NCBI GenBank assembly: GCA_900547445.1
Contig: URGJ01000004.1
Coordinates: forward strand, 1 to 64,000
DNA from: an uncultured Oscillospiraceae bacterium
GTDB taxonomy: Bacteria; Bacillota; Clostridia; Oscillospirales; Acutalibacteraceae
Reading direction: 5' to 3'
DNA length: 64,000 nt
The position numbers and the translations under genes are program-made. Each line of letters begins with the position of its first letter. The first letter of the stretch is position 1. Shown one piece after another: positions 1-7,475 of this stretch. A model generated the notes under the pieces. The model was not told where the DNA came from. It ran no database searches and saw nothing but the letters and a program-made list of their open reading frames with translations.

Positions 1-117
1 GTCCACAAGAACGAGGACAGCCAGCCCCAGCACAAGAGCGGCCAGCAGACCTGTGCGGCGCTGGCGTTCTTTGAGGGCTGGCAGTGCCTGCCAGAAGGAA
101 TTGGAGGAATCGCTCAT
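1..117 (-). CDS. N-terminal fragment of unknown membrane protein
   Basis: The 39 codons from the ATG at 117 run off the window edge. The peptide starts MSDSSNSFWQALPALKERQR and then has a hydrophobic stretch rich in L, A and V, so it is probably a membrane-anchored protein. Codon use is strongly GC-biased, unlike everything right of about 650. I cannot name the family, and no clear ribosome binding site lies close to this ATG. It belongs to the foreign-looking end segment. Confidence 0.4.
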   Translation of the reverse strand, partial: MSDSSNSFWQALPALKERQRRTGLLAALVLGLAVLVLVD

Positions 118-163
118 ACGGGCAGTCTAGAGGAAGAGCGGCCTTCCGGCAAGCCCGCCGCCT

Positions 164-189
164 CCGCTTCGGGCCCCGGCCCAAAGCGG
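164..189 (-). terminator. GC-rich hairpin after the 228-542 gene
   Basis: CCGCTT (164-169) pairs with AAGCGG (184-189), and the GGGCC/GGCCC core adds more stem. It lies just past the stop of the minus-strand gene ending at 228. There is no T tract, so it is only a possible terminator or processing hairpin. Confidence 0.35.
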
Positions 190-227
190 CGGGGACGGAG
201 GGCAGCGGGCTTTTCCGGAGGCGAATG

Positions 228-542
228 TCAGCGAACGATCCCCAGGTGGTGCTGGGGCTGTTCCAGGACCCGCCAGTAGACCAGACTGGCGCCCTGCCGG
301 GGCAGTTCGATGTAGGTGGCGCCTTCATCGGCGTAGACCTGGCGGATCTTGCGGATCAGGGCGAACGCCCCCATCCAGACAGGAATGGAGATGCCAAAGA
401 ACCAGAGGCAGAACGTGCTCATGGAGGACATGGGCAAACGGGAGGCCATGTACATGCCCAGGAAGACAGCGCCTATCATCACCACATTGGCAACAATGCG
501 GACGATGCTGGAATACAGGGAACGCTTGTAGCTGCTGGTCAT
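228..542 (-). CDS. small two-helix membrane protein, unknown function
   Basis: This encodes a 104-residue protein beginning MTSSYKRSLYSSIVRIVANV. I chose the ATG at 542 over the one at 578 because AAGGAG sits just upstream of it. Two hydrophobic segments, at about residues 12-32 and 40-62, predict a small inner-membrane protein with a charged C-terminal tail. I do not recognise the family. Composition is GC-rich and proteobacterial in feel (perhaps Desulfovibrionaceae, inference only) and differs sharply from the AT-richer Clostridia sequence starting at about 650. It is transcribed leftward toward the fragment at 1-117, after a terminator hairpin at 581-610. Confidence 0.55.
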   Translation of the reverse strand: MTSSYKRSLYSSIVRIVANVVMIGAVFLGMYMASRLPMSSMSTFCLWFFGISIPVWMGAFALIRKIRQVYADEGATYIELPRQGASLVYWRVLEQPQHHLGIVR

Positions 543-576
543 GACGGGCTCCTTGGCGGGAAGAAGGTCTGTTATC

Positions 577-610
577 AAAAGACTGCCGGGAAAGGCTTTT
601 CACGGCAGTC
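577..610 (-). terminator. rho-independent terminator with no gene left upstream
   Basis: GACTGCCG (581-588) pairs perfectly with CGGCAGTC (603-610). On the minus strand the stem is followed by TTTT (577-580). The gene it should terminate would lie just right of 610, but thrS sequence pointing the same way, from a different genome, starts there about 40 bases later. This supports an artificial joint. Confidence 0.6.
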
Positions 611-637
611 TCGTCTAGCAGGAGGGGGTGGGGGGCG

Positions 638-655
638 GAGGGCCCCCCTGCCGTA
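638..655. other. probable chimeric contig junction
   Basis: Left of this point the DNA is very GC-rich with proteobacterial-type codon use. Right of it the sequence is an ordinary Clostridia thrS start. The thrS frame runs well to a Phe-Glu-Asp-Asp-Tyr-Gly segment at about 650 and then becomes an arginine/proline-rich nonsense tail through a G/C homopolymer-rich tract (621-652). Such a tract is a typical place for misassembly. Confidence 0.75.
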
Positions 656-850
656 ATCGTCCTCGAATGTTAAAATCTCTAATGTGCAGTCGCCGTCAAG
701 AGTGTCCCGCAAATCGGCGTTTTCACCGTTTATCCTTGCCGCGCAGGCGTTTCTTGCAAGACCCATACTTATTTCCTTTGCCGCTTCGTAAGCGGTAATC
801 CCTTTAGGAAGTTCTTTAACTGTGTTATCCTTTAAAGTTACCTTAATCAT
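648..850 (-). CDS. thrS: threonyl-tRNA synthetase, 5' fragment (TGS domain only)
   Basis: About 67 codons survive, starting MIKVTLKDNTVKELPKGITA with GGAGG upstream. They correspond to the N-terminal TGS domain of ThrRS; a full enzyme is about 630-650 residues and ligates threonine to tRNA-Thr. The editing domain and class II core are missing because the contig joint interrupts the gene near 650. Identity is supported by the T-box upstream, whose specifier reads ACC (Thr). The intact gene presumably exists in the source genome; the truncation is most likely an assembly artefact rather than a pseudogene. Confidence 0.85.
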
Positions 851-862
851 AATGATGCCTCC

Positions 863-1107
863 AACAAAAAAATAAACTTCGTCCCTAAAATAGGGACGAA
901 GTATAAAACAAAAGTACTCCGCGGTTCCACCCGTATTCCGTAAAAAACGGCGCTTTACAGTCCTTAACGCAGACAAGACGTCCGTGTTGCTGCCCACGGC
1001 GCTCAAAGGCGGTGTTCGCTTTTTTACCCCTGCACGGCTTTCAGCCCACGGCACGCGCTCTCTTTAAAGGGTGCTTAAAAAGTTACTGTCCTTTTCATCA
1101 CTTTAAC
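863..1107 (-). promoter_or_regulatory. T-box riboswitch of thrS, specifier ACC (Thr)
   Basis: The minus strand carries the T-box sequence GGTGGAACCGCGG (918-931 region), complementary to uncharged tRNA. After it comes a terminator stem, ACTTCGTCCC/GGGACGAAGT (876-902), ending in a T-rich tract. In stem I, GAA-C-ACC-G followed by CCTTT places ACC in the specifier position, and CCTTT pairs with AAAGG near the 5' end next to the AGTA loop-E motif. Uncharged tRNA-Thr should favour antitermination and thrS expression. Confidence 0.9.
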
Positions 1108-1113
1108 ACTATT

Positions 1114-1142
1114 ATGATACATCTCTATATAAATTATGTCAA
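1114..1142 (-). promoter_or_regulatory. sigma-A promoter of thrS T-box transcript
   Basis: TTGACA (1137-1142) and TATCAT (1114-1119) on the minus strand are spaced by exactly 17 bases. The start point would be near 1107, at the beginning of the T-box. Confidence 0.8.
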
Positions 1143-1181
1143 GTGTTTTTTAAGTATGTTTTCTTAAATTTTATCTTTTTC

Positions 1182-1210
1182 TTGTAATTACTCCATAATT
1201 GTTATATAAT
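1182..1210 (+). promoter_or_regulatory. sigma-A promoter for the M50 peptidase operon
   Basis: TTGTAA (1182-1187), a 17-base spacer, then TATAAT (1205-1210). It is divergent from the thrS promoter. Confidence 0.7.
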
Positions 1211-1236
1211 ATGAGAATAGATTGGAGTGGTTTAGC

Positions 1237-1917
1237 TTGTTAAGCAGACTGTTATCGGGGAATATCGATTTCGCAAGCATAATTGTATATATTCTGTCAT
1301 CTCTGGCGGTAATATTTCTTACCTTGCCCGTTCACGAATACGCGCATGGCTTTGCCGCGACTAAATTAGGCGACCCGACCCCAAGGTTTCAGGGAAGAAT
1401 GACTCTTAATCCTTTCGCACACATCGACTGGATAGGCGCGGCTTGCATATTGCTTTTCGGATTCGGCTGGGCAAGGCCCGTTCAGGTCAATACAAACAAT
1501 TTCAGAAACCCTAAAAGGGATATGGCGATTACCGCTTTTGCGGGACCGCTTTCTAACCTGATAGTCGCGTTTGTAGCTCTTTTCGTGTATAACATTTTCG
1601 CGCTGTTAGTTACAAAAACCTATATAGCGGTCTTTTATTATGTAGGTTTTTTCTTTTATTATATCGCGCTTATTAACGTTTCCCTTGCGGTTTTTAACCT
1701 TATTCCCATTCCGCCGCTTGACGGTTCAAGGCTTTTGTCGGCTCTTCTGCCGTACAAGTATTATTACGCGCTTATGCGCTATGAACGCTACATTTTTTTA
1801 GGCTTGATTGTGCTTTTGTGGATAGGCGTTTTGGATATTCCGCTAAATTTTCTTACGAACGCGGTTATGGGCTTTTTAAGAGCTATTGTTGGATTTCCGT
1901 TTAGGTTTATAGGGTAA
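1237..1917 (+). CDS. site-2 protease family (M50) membrane metallopeptidase
   Basis: This is a polytopic membrane zinc protease of about 226 residues. HEYAH at residues 33-37 supplies the two zinc histidines and the catalytic glutamate, and NLIPIPPLDG at 154-163 carries the third zinc ligand (Asp), as in the YwhC/FtsH-independent short S2P subgroup. I chose TTG at 1237 because GGAGTGG lies 6 bases upstream; an in-frame TTG at 1222 lacks a good site. It is followed 3 bases later by scpA, a common arrangement in Clostridia. The substrate is unknown; the family cleaves transmembrane segments of regulatory proteins. Confidence 0.85.
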   Translation: MLSRLLSGNIDFASIIVYILSSLAVIFLTLPVHEYAHGFAATKLGDPTPRFQGRMTLNPFAHIDWIGAACILLFGFGWARPVQVNTNNFRNPKRDMAITAFAGPLSNLIVAFVALFVYNIFALLVTKTYIAVFYYVGFFFYYIALINVSLAVFNLIPIPPLDGSRLLSALLPYKYYYALMRYERYIFLGLIVLLWIGVLDIPLNFLTNAVMGFLRAIVGFPFRFIG

Positions 1918-1920
1918 AAT

Positions 1921-2640
1921 ATGGAAAATACGTTAAGCTATAAATTAGAGGGCTTTGAAGGCCCGCTCGACCTGCTTTTACAACTGATAGCGCGGAATAA
2001 GCTTAATATTTACGATATTGAGCTTACTGTGCTAATAGACCAGTACCTAAAGCAAATTGAGCTTTTCAAGGCGGAGGAAATGGAGCTTGAAAGCGAGTTT
2101 CTTGAAATGGCTTCAAGACTTCTTTACATTAAAACCGTAAGCCTTTTACCCAAGCACGAAGAGATAGTACAGCTAAAAGAGGAACTGACGGGAGAATTGC
2201 TTGAATATATGGTCTGTCAGCAAATAGCGCGTAAGCTCGCCTTAATGCAGGATGGCTTTGACCGCTTTGTGCGAAAACCCGAGGAATTGGAATTTGATAA
2301 AACCTATGAGCTTACCCACTCGGCGGAGGTTATGTACCTTTCGTATTTAGCGGCGGTAGGCAGGGGACAGAGAAAGCTTCCGCCCTCTACCGCGCCGTTT
2401 ACAAAGATAGTCGCTAAAAAAATTGTTGCCGTTTCCACTAAAATCGTTTTTGTTATAAGGAATTTGTGGACAGGCAGTTCAAAAAAGCTTTCCTCGCTTT
2501 ACAAAACGGCGCATAGCCGTTCTGAGCTTGTGGCGACCTTTTTAGCGGTTTTAGAGCTTTGCAAGGCAAACCGCGTTAGGGTTGACGGAGAAGCCGACAC
2601 CGCGGAAATTACACTTATTAAGGAGCATAAACGCAGATGA
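1921..2640 (+). CDS. scpA: segregation and condensation protein A
   Basis: ScpA is the kleisin that bridges the heads of the SMC dimer and binds ScpB, helping condense and segregate the chromosome. The 239-residue product has the expected N-terminal SMC-neck-binding region (YKLEGFEGPLDLLLQLI at about residues 7-23) and a C-terminal winged-helix region. The usual length is 240-270. The stop overlaps the scpB start (ATGA at 2637), suggesting translational coupling. The partner smc lies at 34666 in the same window. Confidence 0.95.
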   Translation: MENTLSYKLEGFEGPLDLLLQLIARNKLNIYDIELTVLIDQYLKQIELFKAEEMELESEFLEMASRLLYIKTVSLLPKHEEIVQLKEELTGELLEYMVCQQIARKLALMQDGFDRFVRKPEELEFDKTYELTHSAEVMYLSYLAAVGRGQRKLPPSTAPFTKIVAKKIVAVSTKIVFVIRNLWTGSSKKLSSLYKTAHSRSELVATFLAVLELCKANRVRVDGEADTAEITLIKEHKRR

Positions 2641-3212
2641 CGACAGCTGAGCTTATCCCCGCATTTGAGGCGGTGCTTTTTTCGGGCGGCGAGCCCTTAA
2701 GCATCGATCGTTTTTCGCAGGTTTTCGATATAACCCCCGAAAAGGTCGTCGAGGTTATGGAGGCGCTTTCAAAAAGGCTTAACGCGAAGGACAAGGGCGT
2801 GGAGCTTGTAAGAATGGAAAACACCTACCAGCTTGCAACGAAAAAGGAATACGCGGGATATATAAAGAAAATGTTTGATATAAAACGGCGTACGCCGCTG
2901 TCGCCGGCAGCGCTTGAGGTGCTTGCAGTGGTCGCTTACAATCAGCCTGTTACCAAATCGTTTATCGAGCAGGTAAGAGGGGTTGACTGCTCGGGCGTTG
3001 TCACCACACTTGTGGAAAAGGGACTTATCGAGGAGCGCGGACGTCTTGAACTGCCCGGTAAACCGCTTTTGTACGGCACTACCAAAAACTTTTTGCGTTG
3101 CTTCGGAATAAGTGATTTAACAGAGTTGCCTCCGCTTCCGAAAAGCGAGGACGCAAGCGGTGAGGTAGGCGAGCAGATACCGCTTGACGGAGAGGACGGC
3201 GGGGAGGAATAA
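2637..3212 (+). CDS. scpB: segregation and condensation protein B
   Basis: ScpB is a dimeric tandem winged-helix protein that binds ScpA in the SMC complex. The 191-residue product has the family core RRTPLSPAALEVLAVVAYNQP (about residues 83-103, quoted in part) and KGLIEERGRLELPGKPLLYG-type strands, then an acidic tail. Its length is normal. It overlaps scpA by four bases, so the two subunits are probably made in fixed ratio. Confidence 0.95.
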   Translation: MTTAELIPAFEAVLFSGGEPLSIDRFSQVFDITPEKVVEVMEALSKRLNAKDKGVELVRMENTYQLATKKEYAGYIKKMFDIKRRTPLSPAALEVLAVVAYNQPVTKSFIEQVRGVDCSGVVTTLVEKGLIEERGRLELPGKPLLYGTTKNFLRCFGISDLTELPPLPKSEDASGEVGEQIPLDGEDGGEE

Positions 3213-3254
3213 TACCGCTTTTTTGCACGATAATAACAGGAGGGGGAGAATGCC

Positions 3255-3860
3255 TTGATACCTTTAATTATTGTCCTTTCGGTTTTGGCGTTTATCGTCC
3301 TTTTGCTTTTAATTCCTATAAGTGTTCACATAGAATATGACGGTGATTTTTTTGTTAAGCTTAAAATAGCGGGGATTAAGGCGTTTGAGGCTGAGCCTAA
3401 AGAGGAAATAAAAGAGCCCTCGCCCGATACAGAAAGCGATAAAAAAGCGAAAAAACAGACCGAAAAAGCCTTTGATAAGCTTAAAAAGAAACACGGCTTT
3501 GCGGGGGCAGTAAAGGAAATTTTTGTGTTTTTAAAGGCGGTGCTTGAAAGACTTAAGGGAAGCTTTAAGCATATTGCGGTAAGAAGACTCTGCCTTGATA
3601 TTAAGGTCGCTTCGGGGGAAGCCGCAGCTACCGCTATAGAGTACGGGGCAGTATGCTCCGCGGTTTATCCCGTCCTTGCCTTTATCGACAGTATCGCAAG
3701 CGTAAAAATGAAAAGCATAAATGTTACGGCGGATTTCAATTCCGATAAATCCGATTTTAGATTTTCGGTTATAATAAGGGCGAGAATATTATTTTTAATA
3801 ATAATGGCGTTCGGAGTATTTTCCGAATACAATAAATTTAAAACGAGGAATGAGCTATGA
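3255..3860 (+). CDS. DUF2953 membrane protein (YtfI-like)
   Basis: The 201-residue protein has an N-terminal transmembrane helix (residues 2-24), a lysine/glutamate-rich linker and a C-terminal hydrophobic stretch, matching DUF2953 proteins. The TTG at 3255 is the start: GGAGGGGGAG lies just upstream and the nearby ATG at 3250 meets a stop at once. It overlaps the gerW/ytfJ gene that follows by four bases. DUF2953 next to YtfJ is the known ytfI-ytfJ pair of spore formers. The exact function is unknown; a forespore envelope role is inferred from context. Confidence 0.75.
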   Translation: MIPLIIVLSVLAFIVLLLLIPISVHIEYDGDFFVKLKIAGIKAFEAEPKEEIKEPSPDTESDKKAKKQTEKAFDKLKKKHGFAGAVKEIFVFLKAVLERLKGSFKHIAVRRLCLDIKVASGEAAATAIEYGAVCSAVYPVLAFIDSIASVKMKSINVTADFNSDKSDFRFSVIIRARILFLIIMAFGVFSEYNKFKTRNEL

Positions 3861-4237
3861 GCGAAAACAGCATAAAAAACATTATGGACGTTACTATGGA
3901 CAAGCTCCGCGCTATGGTTGACGCGAACACTATTATCGGCGACCCGATTGTTGTCGGGGAAATTACGCTGATTCCCGTCTCAAAGGTGTCCTTTGGCGTA
4001 GCAACAGGCGGAAGCGATTTTCCGAGCAAAACCCAGTCCGGGCTTTTCGGCGGCGGTGGCGGCGCGGGAGTTACTTTGTCACCCGTTGCATTTATTGCCG
4101 TAAGCGGAGGAAATGCTAAAATGATGCCTGTTTATAACGAGCTGTCCTCTGCCGAAAAGGCTATCGCTATGGCACCCGAGGTGCTTGAAAAGGCTAAGGA
4201 GCTTTTTTCAAAGGATAAAAAGGAAAAGAAAGAATAA
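3857..4237 (+). CDS. ytfJ: GerW family sporulation protein YtfJ
   Basis: The 126-residue product matches the YtfJ/GerW family. It has the conserved beta-rich core GDPIVVGEITLIPVSKVSFG (about residues 28-47), a glycine-rich loop LFGGGGGAG, then LSPVAFIAV, and a lysine/glutamate C-terminus. In Bacillus subtilis the protein is made in the forespore and is needed for normal germination. ATGA overlap with the DUF2953 gene supports co-expression. It indicates a spore-forming lineage, though spore formation itself is not proven here. Confidence 0.88.
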   Translation: MSENSIKNIMDVTMDKLRAMVDANTIIGDPIVVGEITLIPVSKVSFGVATGGSDFPSKTQSGLFGGGGGAGVTLSPVAFIAVSGGNAKMMPVYNELSSAEKAIAMAPEVLEKAKELFSKDKKEKKE

Positions 4238-4294
4238 TACTACCGTAATATAACGCCGCCGCACCTAATAAAATTAAGGGTGGGGAGGCGGATT

Positions 4295-5407
4295 ATGAAA
4301 AAGATTATTTGCTTTTGTTTGACCCTGTTTGTTTTTTCGTTTATGAATGTCGGCGCGGTGAGTACTTCTGCAAAGGCGGCAGTAGTGTTAAACGGCGATA
4401 CGGGCGAAATTATATACGCCGAGAACGCCGACGAAAAACTGCCTATGGCGAGCACAACCAAAATAATGACGGCGCTCCTGCTTTGTGAGAACGCCGATTT
4501 AAGCGAGGAAATAACCGTTACGGCGGATATGCTTAAGGTAGAGGGCTCGTCAATGGGGCTTTTGGCGGGCGACAGGGTGACCTATCACGACCTGCTTTAC
4601 GGTATGATGTTAGCCTCGGGCAACGACGCGGCGAATGTTACCGCGATTTCGCTTGGCGGTTCGGTTCAAAAATTCGCCGATATGATGAACAAAAAAGCCG
4701 AGGAATTAGGGCTTAAAAACACTCATTTTGTCACCCCCTCGGGGCTTGACGCGGACGGTCATTACACTACCGCAAGGGAGCTTGCGCTTTTAGCGGCGTA
4801 CGCACTTAAAAACGAGGATTTTGCCAAGGCGGCGGCAAGTAAGTCGGAGGTGCTTAATTACGGCAACCCGCCTTACAGGCGCTCGCTTACCAACCACAAC
4901 AAAATGCTTAAATTATTTGACGGAGCGGTGGGTGTTAAAACAGGCTTCACCAAAAAATCAGGCAGATGCCTTGTGTCTGCGGCGCGCAGAGACGGCAAAC
5001 TCGCCGTTGCGGTCACGCTTAACGACCCGGACGACTGGAACGACCACGCAAATTTACTTAATTACGGACTTGAATCAATAAAGCAGACAAGGTACACGCC
5101 TAAAACTTCCTGCTACAGTATACCCGTTATAGGCTCGGCGGAAGGGCAAATCGAGGTTTTTATAGAGCCTTACACGGTAAACACCCTTGAAACCGAAAAT
5201 ATCACCTGTACCGTTAATTTGCCTAAATTCGTCTATGCTCCTATTGCCAAGGGAGATGTTTTAGGAAGCGTGGAATATAAAATGGGGGACGAGGTTATCG
5301 GCGCGACGGAGCTTACCGCGTTAAGGGATATTTCCGCCTTTTCCGAAAAAATCAGCTTTTATGATGAAATAAAGCAAAACATAAAATACATACTCAAGTG
5401 CATTTAG
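4295..5407 (+). CDS. dacF: D-alanyl-D-alanine carboxypeptidase (DacF-like, S11)
   Basis: This penicillin-binding serine carboxypeptidase removes the terminal D-Ala of peptidoglycan pentapeptides outside the membrane. The three active-site motifs are visible: STTK (53-56), SGN (108-110) and KTG (215-217). An N-terminal signal sequence (about residues 1-22) precedes the catalytic domain. A PBP5-type beta domain and a C-terminal amphipathic anchor follow. I chose ATG 4295 because GGGGAGG lies 6 bases upstream; GTG 4280 overlaps that site. The gene ends in TAG. It sits before rluB, as in many Clostridia. Confidence 0.92.
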   Translation: MKKIICFCLTLFVFSFMNVGAVSTSAKAAVVLNGDTGEIIYAENADEKLPMASTTKIMTALLLCENADLSEEITVTADMLKVEGSSMGLLAGDRVTYHDLLYGMMLASGNDAANVTAISLGGSVQKFADMMNKKAEELGLKNTHFVTPSGLDADGHYTTARELALLAAYALKNEDFAKAAASKSEVLNYGNPPYRRSLTNHNKMLKLFDGAVGVKTGFTKKSGRCLVSAARRDGKLAVAVTLNDPDDWNDHANLLNYGLESIKQTRYTPKTSCYSIPVIGSAEGQIEVFIEPYTVNTLETENITCTVNLPKFVYAPIAKGDVLGSVEYKMGDEVIGATELTALRDISAFSEKISFYDEIKQNIKYILKCI

Positions 5408-5416
5408 GAGAGCAAA

Positions 5417-6160
5417 ATGAAGGATAACAAAATAAGGCTGCAAAAGCACCTTTCCGAGTGCGGGATAGCTTCACGCAGAAAGGCGGAGGAGCTTATCGCG
5501 GCGGGCAAGGTTAAAATTAACGGACATATCGCCGAGATTGGCTCAAAGGTAGACCCAAAGAGAGACAAGGTGACCGTTAGGGGCAGGGCGGTTGTTCCGG
5601 TAAACGAAAAGGTTTATATAATGCTTAATAAGCCTCGCGGCTTTGTAACTACAATGAGTGACGAGTTAGGGCGCAAAACCGTATCGGACCTGGTGGCGGA
5701 CGCGGGTGCGAGAATTATCCCCGTAGGACGGCTTGACCGCGATTCCGAGGGACTTTTAATTTTGACCAACGACGGCGATTTTGCAAATAAGCTGACCCAC
5801 CCCTCCTCCCATGTCAATAAAACCTACCGCGTGACGGTAAAGGGCGCTGCGGAAGAGGAACAGCTCCTTAAAATGAAGGAGGGCATACTGCTTGACGGCA
5901 GGAAGACACTGCCCTGCGACTGCTTTGTAGCCGAGAGAAAGCCCGACAGAACGGTGCTTATCTTTGTTTTGAACGAGGGCAGAAACCGCCAGATACGCCG
6001 TATGTGCGAGGCGGTGGGTCTTGAGGTCTTGCGCCTTAAACGCACCGAAATTGCGGGCGTTAAGCTCGGTATGCTCCCGCAGGGAAAATGGAGGCCCTTA
6101 AACGAAAGGGAAATGCGCAGGCTTACCAATATCACACAAAAGGGGCGTGAGGAGGAATGA
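5417..6160 (+). CDS. rluB: pseudouridine synthase RluB family
   Basis: The enzyme isomerises a uridine in the 23S rRNA peptidyl-transferase-region stem-loop to pseudouridine. The 247-residue product has an N-terminal S4 RNA-binding domain (residues 6-50) and the RsuA/RluB catalytic signature GRLDRDSEG with catalytic Asp107. Its length is normal. It follows dacF after 9 bases, and its stop overlaps the next start (ATGA at 6157). Confidence 0.93.
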   Translation: MKDNKIRLQKHLSECGIASRRKAEELIAAGKVKINGHIAEIGSKVDPKRDKVTVRGRAVVPVNEKVYIMLNKPRGFVTTMSDELGRKTVSDLVADAGARIIPVGRLDRDSEGLLILTNDGDFANKLTHPSSHVNKTYRVTVKGAAEEEQLLKMKEGILLDGRKTLPCDCFVAERKPDRTVLIFVLNEGRNRQIRRMCEAVGLEVLRLKRTEIAGVKLGMLPQGKWRPLNEREMRRLTNITQKGREEE

Positions 6161-6537
6161 TTGCCTTAGCCCCGATAAGCGATAAAAACGAAATTAACCG
6201 CCTGTTTTTAGAAAACGGGCTTGAATTTACCGAATTTTCGGGCTGTGTTAAGGCAAAATGCGGGGAAGAGGTTCTCGGCTTTTGCCTTTACAGTCTTGAT
6301 AAAAGCGGAATTGTAATTTATAAAATCGTCCCCGAAAAAGACTTGAAGTTAGCGGACGGTATACTCAGAAGTACCCTGCACGTCGCCGCCGAGCGCAGTA
6401 TTATGAACGCCTTTTACAGCGGCGAGGATATAGAGAAGCTCTGCGATAGGCTCGGATTTATTAAAAACAGGGAAGAAAAGCGGCTTGACATAGGCAAGCT
6501 TTTTGAAAGCTGCTGCTCCTGCCGAAAAAACGGCTAA
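6157..6537 (+). CDS. small hypothetical protein, possibly GNAT-like
   Basis: The 126-residue soluble protein is translationally coupled to rluB. It has strand-helix segments (GEEVLGFCLYSLDKSGIVIY, then ILRSTLHVAAERSIMNAFYS) and ends GFIKNREEKR, which recalls the fold of GNAT acetyltransferases, but I cannot see a clear acetyl-CoA loop. The C-terminus is Cys-rich (CCSC). The function is unknown; similar small proteins follow rluB in related Clostridia (recollection, not checked). Confidence 0.55.
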   Translation: MIALAPISDKNEINRLFLENGLEFTEFSGCVKAKCGEEVLGFCLYSLDKSGIVIYKIVPEKDLKLADGILRSTLHVAAERSIMNAFYSGEDIEKLCDRLGFIKNREEKRLDIGKLFESCCSCRKNG

Positions 6538-6553
6538 AACTTTTTTATTAATA

Positions 6554-6582
6554 TTGATATTTACGTTGGGATATGCTATAAT
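6554..6582 (+). promoter_or_regulatory. extended -10 promoter of the ferritin gene
   Basis: TTGATA (6554-6559), a 17-base spacer and TATAAT (6577-6582), preceded by TG at 6574-6575. Confidence 0.8.
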
Positions 6583-6604
6583 GCTCCCAAAGGAAGTGAT
6601 AATA

Positions 6605-7114
6605 ATGGATAAAAAGGTTGCAAAGCTTATTAACGAGCAGATCAACAAGGAATTCTATTCTGCGTATCTTTACCTTGAATTTGCAAATTACTATGCTTCT
6701 GTCGGTCTTGACGGTTTTGAAAACTGGTACAGGATTCAGGCGCAGGAGGAGCGTGACCACGCAATGCTCTTCTATCAGTATTTGCAGAACAACGGGGAAA
6801 AGGTCACCTTTGAGGCTATCGGCAAGCCCGATTGCGAGCTTACCGATAATATGGCTCCTCTCAAAAAAGGTCTTGAGCACGAAAGGTATGTTACAAGCCT
6901 TATCAACACCATTTACGCCGCTGCTTTTGAGAATCACGACTTCAGAACAATGCAGTTGCTTGACTGGTTTGTAAAGGAGCAGGGCGAGGAGGAGAAGAAC
7001 GCTTCGGATATGATTACCAAGATGGAGCTGTTCGGTTCAGACTCCAAGGGACTTTATATGCTTAACAGCGAAATGGCGTCCCGCGTATACAGCGCTCCGT
7101 CGCTGGTGCTTTAA
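6605..7114 (+). CDS. ftn: non-haem ferritin
   Basis: Ferritin forms a 24-subunit cage that oxidises Fe(II) and stores iron in the cytoplasm. The 169-residue subunit shows the di-iron ferroxidase ligands of bacterial FtnA: Glu16 in NKEFYSAYLYLE, and Glu49 and His52 in QEERDHA, with further acidic ligands near residues 91 and 125-130. I chose ATG 6605 for its GGAAG site and because its own promoter lies at 6554-6582. Rubredoxin lies 128 bases downstream, suggesting a shared role in iron and oxygen tolerance. Confidence 0.93.
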   Translation: MDKKVAKLINEQINKEFYSAYLYLEFANYYASVGLDGFENWYRIQAQEERDHAMLFYQYLQNNGEKVTFEAIGKPDCELTDNMAPLKKGLEHERYVTSLINTIYAAAFENHDFRTMQLLDWFVKEQGEEEKNASDMITKMELFGSDSKGLYMLNSEMASRVYSAPSLVL

Positions 7115-7242
7115 TGTAATACCGTGATTTACGGTTTACATACTACATACAAAAGCTTTTGTCCTTATTAGGTCAGAGCCTGTGTGCCGCCGCGGGCTTT
7201 TGCTTTTGAATTTAATTTTGCGGCGGAATGGAGATTATTATA

Positions 7243-7398
7243 ATGAAGTACGTTTGCCCATGCGGTTATGTATATGACCCCGAAGTAGGCGATGAGGAAA
7301 ACGGCATCGCTCCCGGCACAGCCTGGGAGGATGTACCTGAGGATTGGGTATGTCCGATCTGCGGTCTCGGAAAAGACGCCTTTGAACCCGAGGAATAA
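7243..7398 (+). CDS. rub: rubredoxin with shortened first Cys knuckle
   Basis: This 51-residue one-iron electron carrier is recognised by CGYVYDPEVGD, GIAPGTAWEDVPEDWVCPIC and CGLGKDAF-type segments. The second knuckle is the normal CPICG. The first reads VCPCGYVYDP, C-x-C-G, instead of the usual C-x2-C-G, so one residue is missing between the first two iron ligands. It probably works with ferritin or rubrerythrin-type proteins in reducing oxygen or peroxide. The start ATG 7243 is the only fit. A bidirectional terminator follows. Confidence 0.9.
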   Translation: MKYVCPCGYVYDPEVGDEENGIAPGTAWEDVPEDWVCPICGLGKDAFEPEE

Positions 7399-7410
7399 TA
7401 TTTAAAAATC

Positions 7411-7440
7411 AGCCCCGCTCATTACGAGCGGGGCTTGTTT
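7411..7440. terminator. bidirectional terminator between rubredoxin and mazF
   Basis: AGCCCCGCTC (7411-7420) pairs with GAGCGGGGCT (7426-7435). It is followed by TGTTT on the plus strand and by GATTTTT on the minus strand, so it can end both convergent transcripts. Confidence 0.85.
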
Positions 7441-7475
7441 GTCAGAGCTTTTATGTGCAGCTTGGAGGGTATTAA

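Noticed and set aside
84..656. A 190-codon open frame on the plus strand in the GC-rich end
   Set aside because: It overlaps a better minus-strand gene with a ribosome binding site, and its translation is low-complexity G/A/R/H-rich, typical of an antisense shadow in high-GC DNA.
575..1054. Long minus-strand frame joining thrS to an N-terminal extension and an Arg/Pro tail
   Set aside because: The extension lies in the T-box and the tail is junction nonsense; only the TGS part is real coding sequence.
7136..7210. Possible terminator between ferritin and rubredoxin
   Set aside because: AGCC/GGCT pairing before TTTT is only four to five bases over a long loop; too weak to call.
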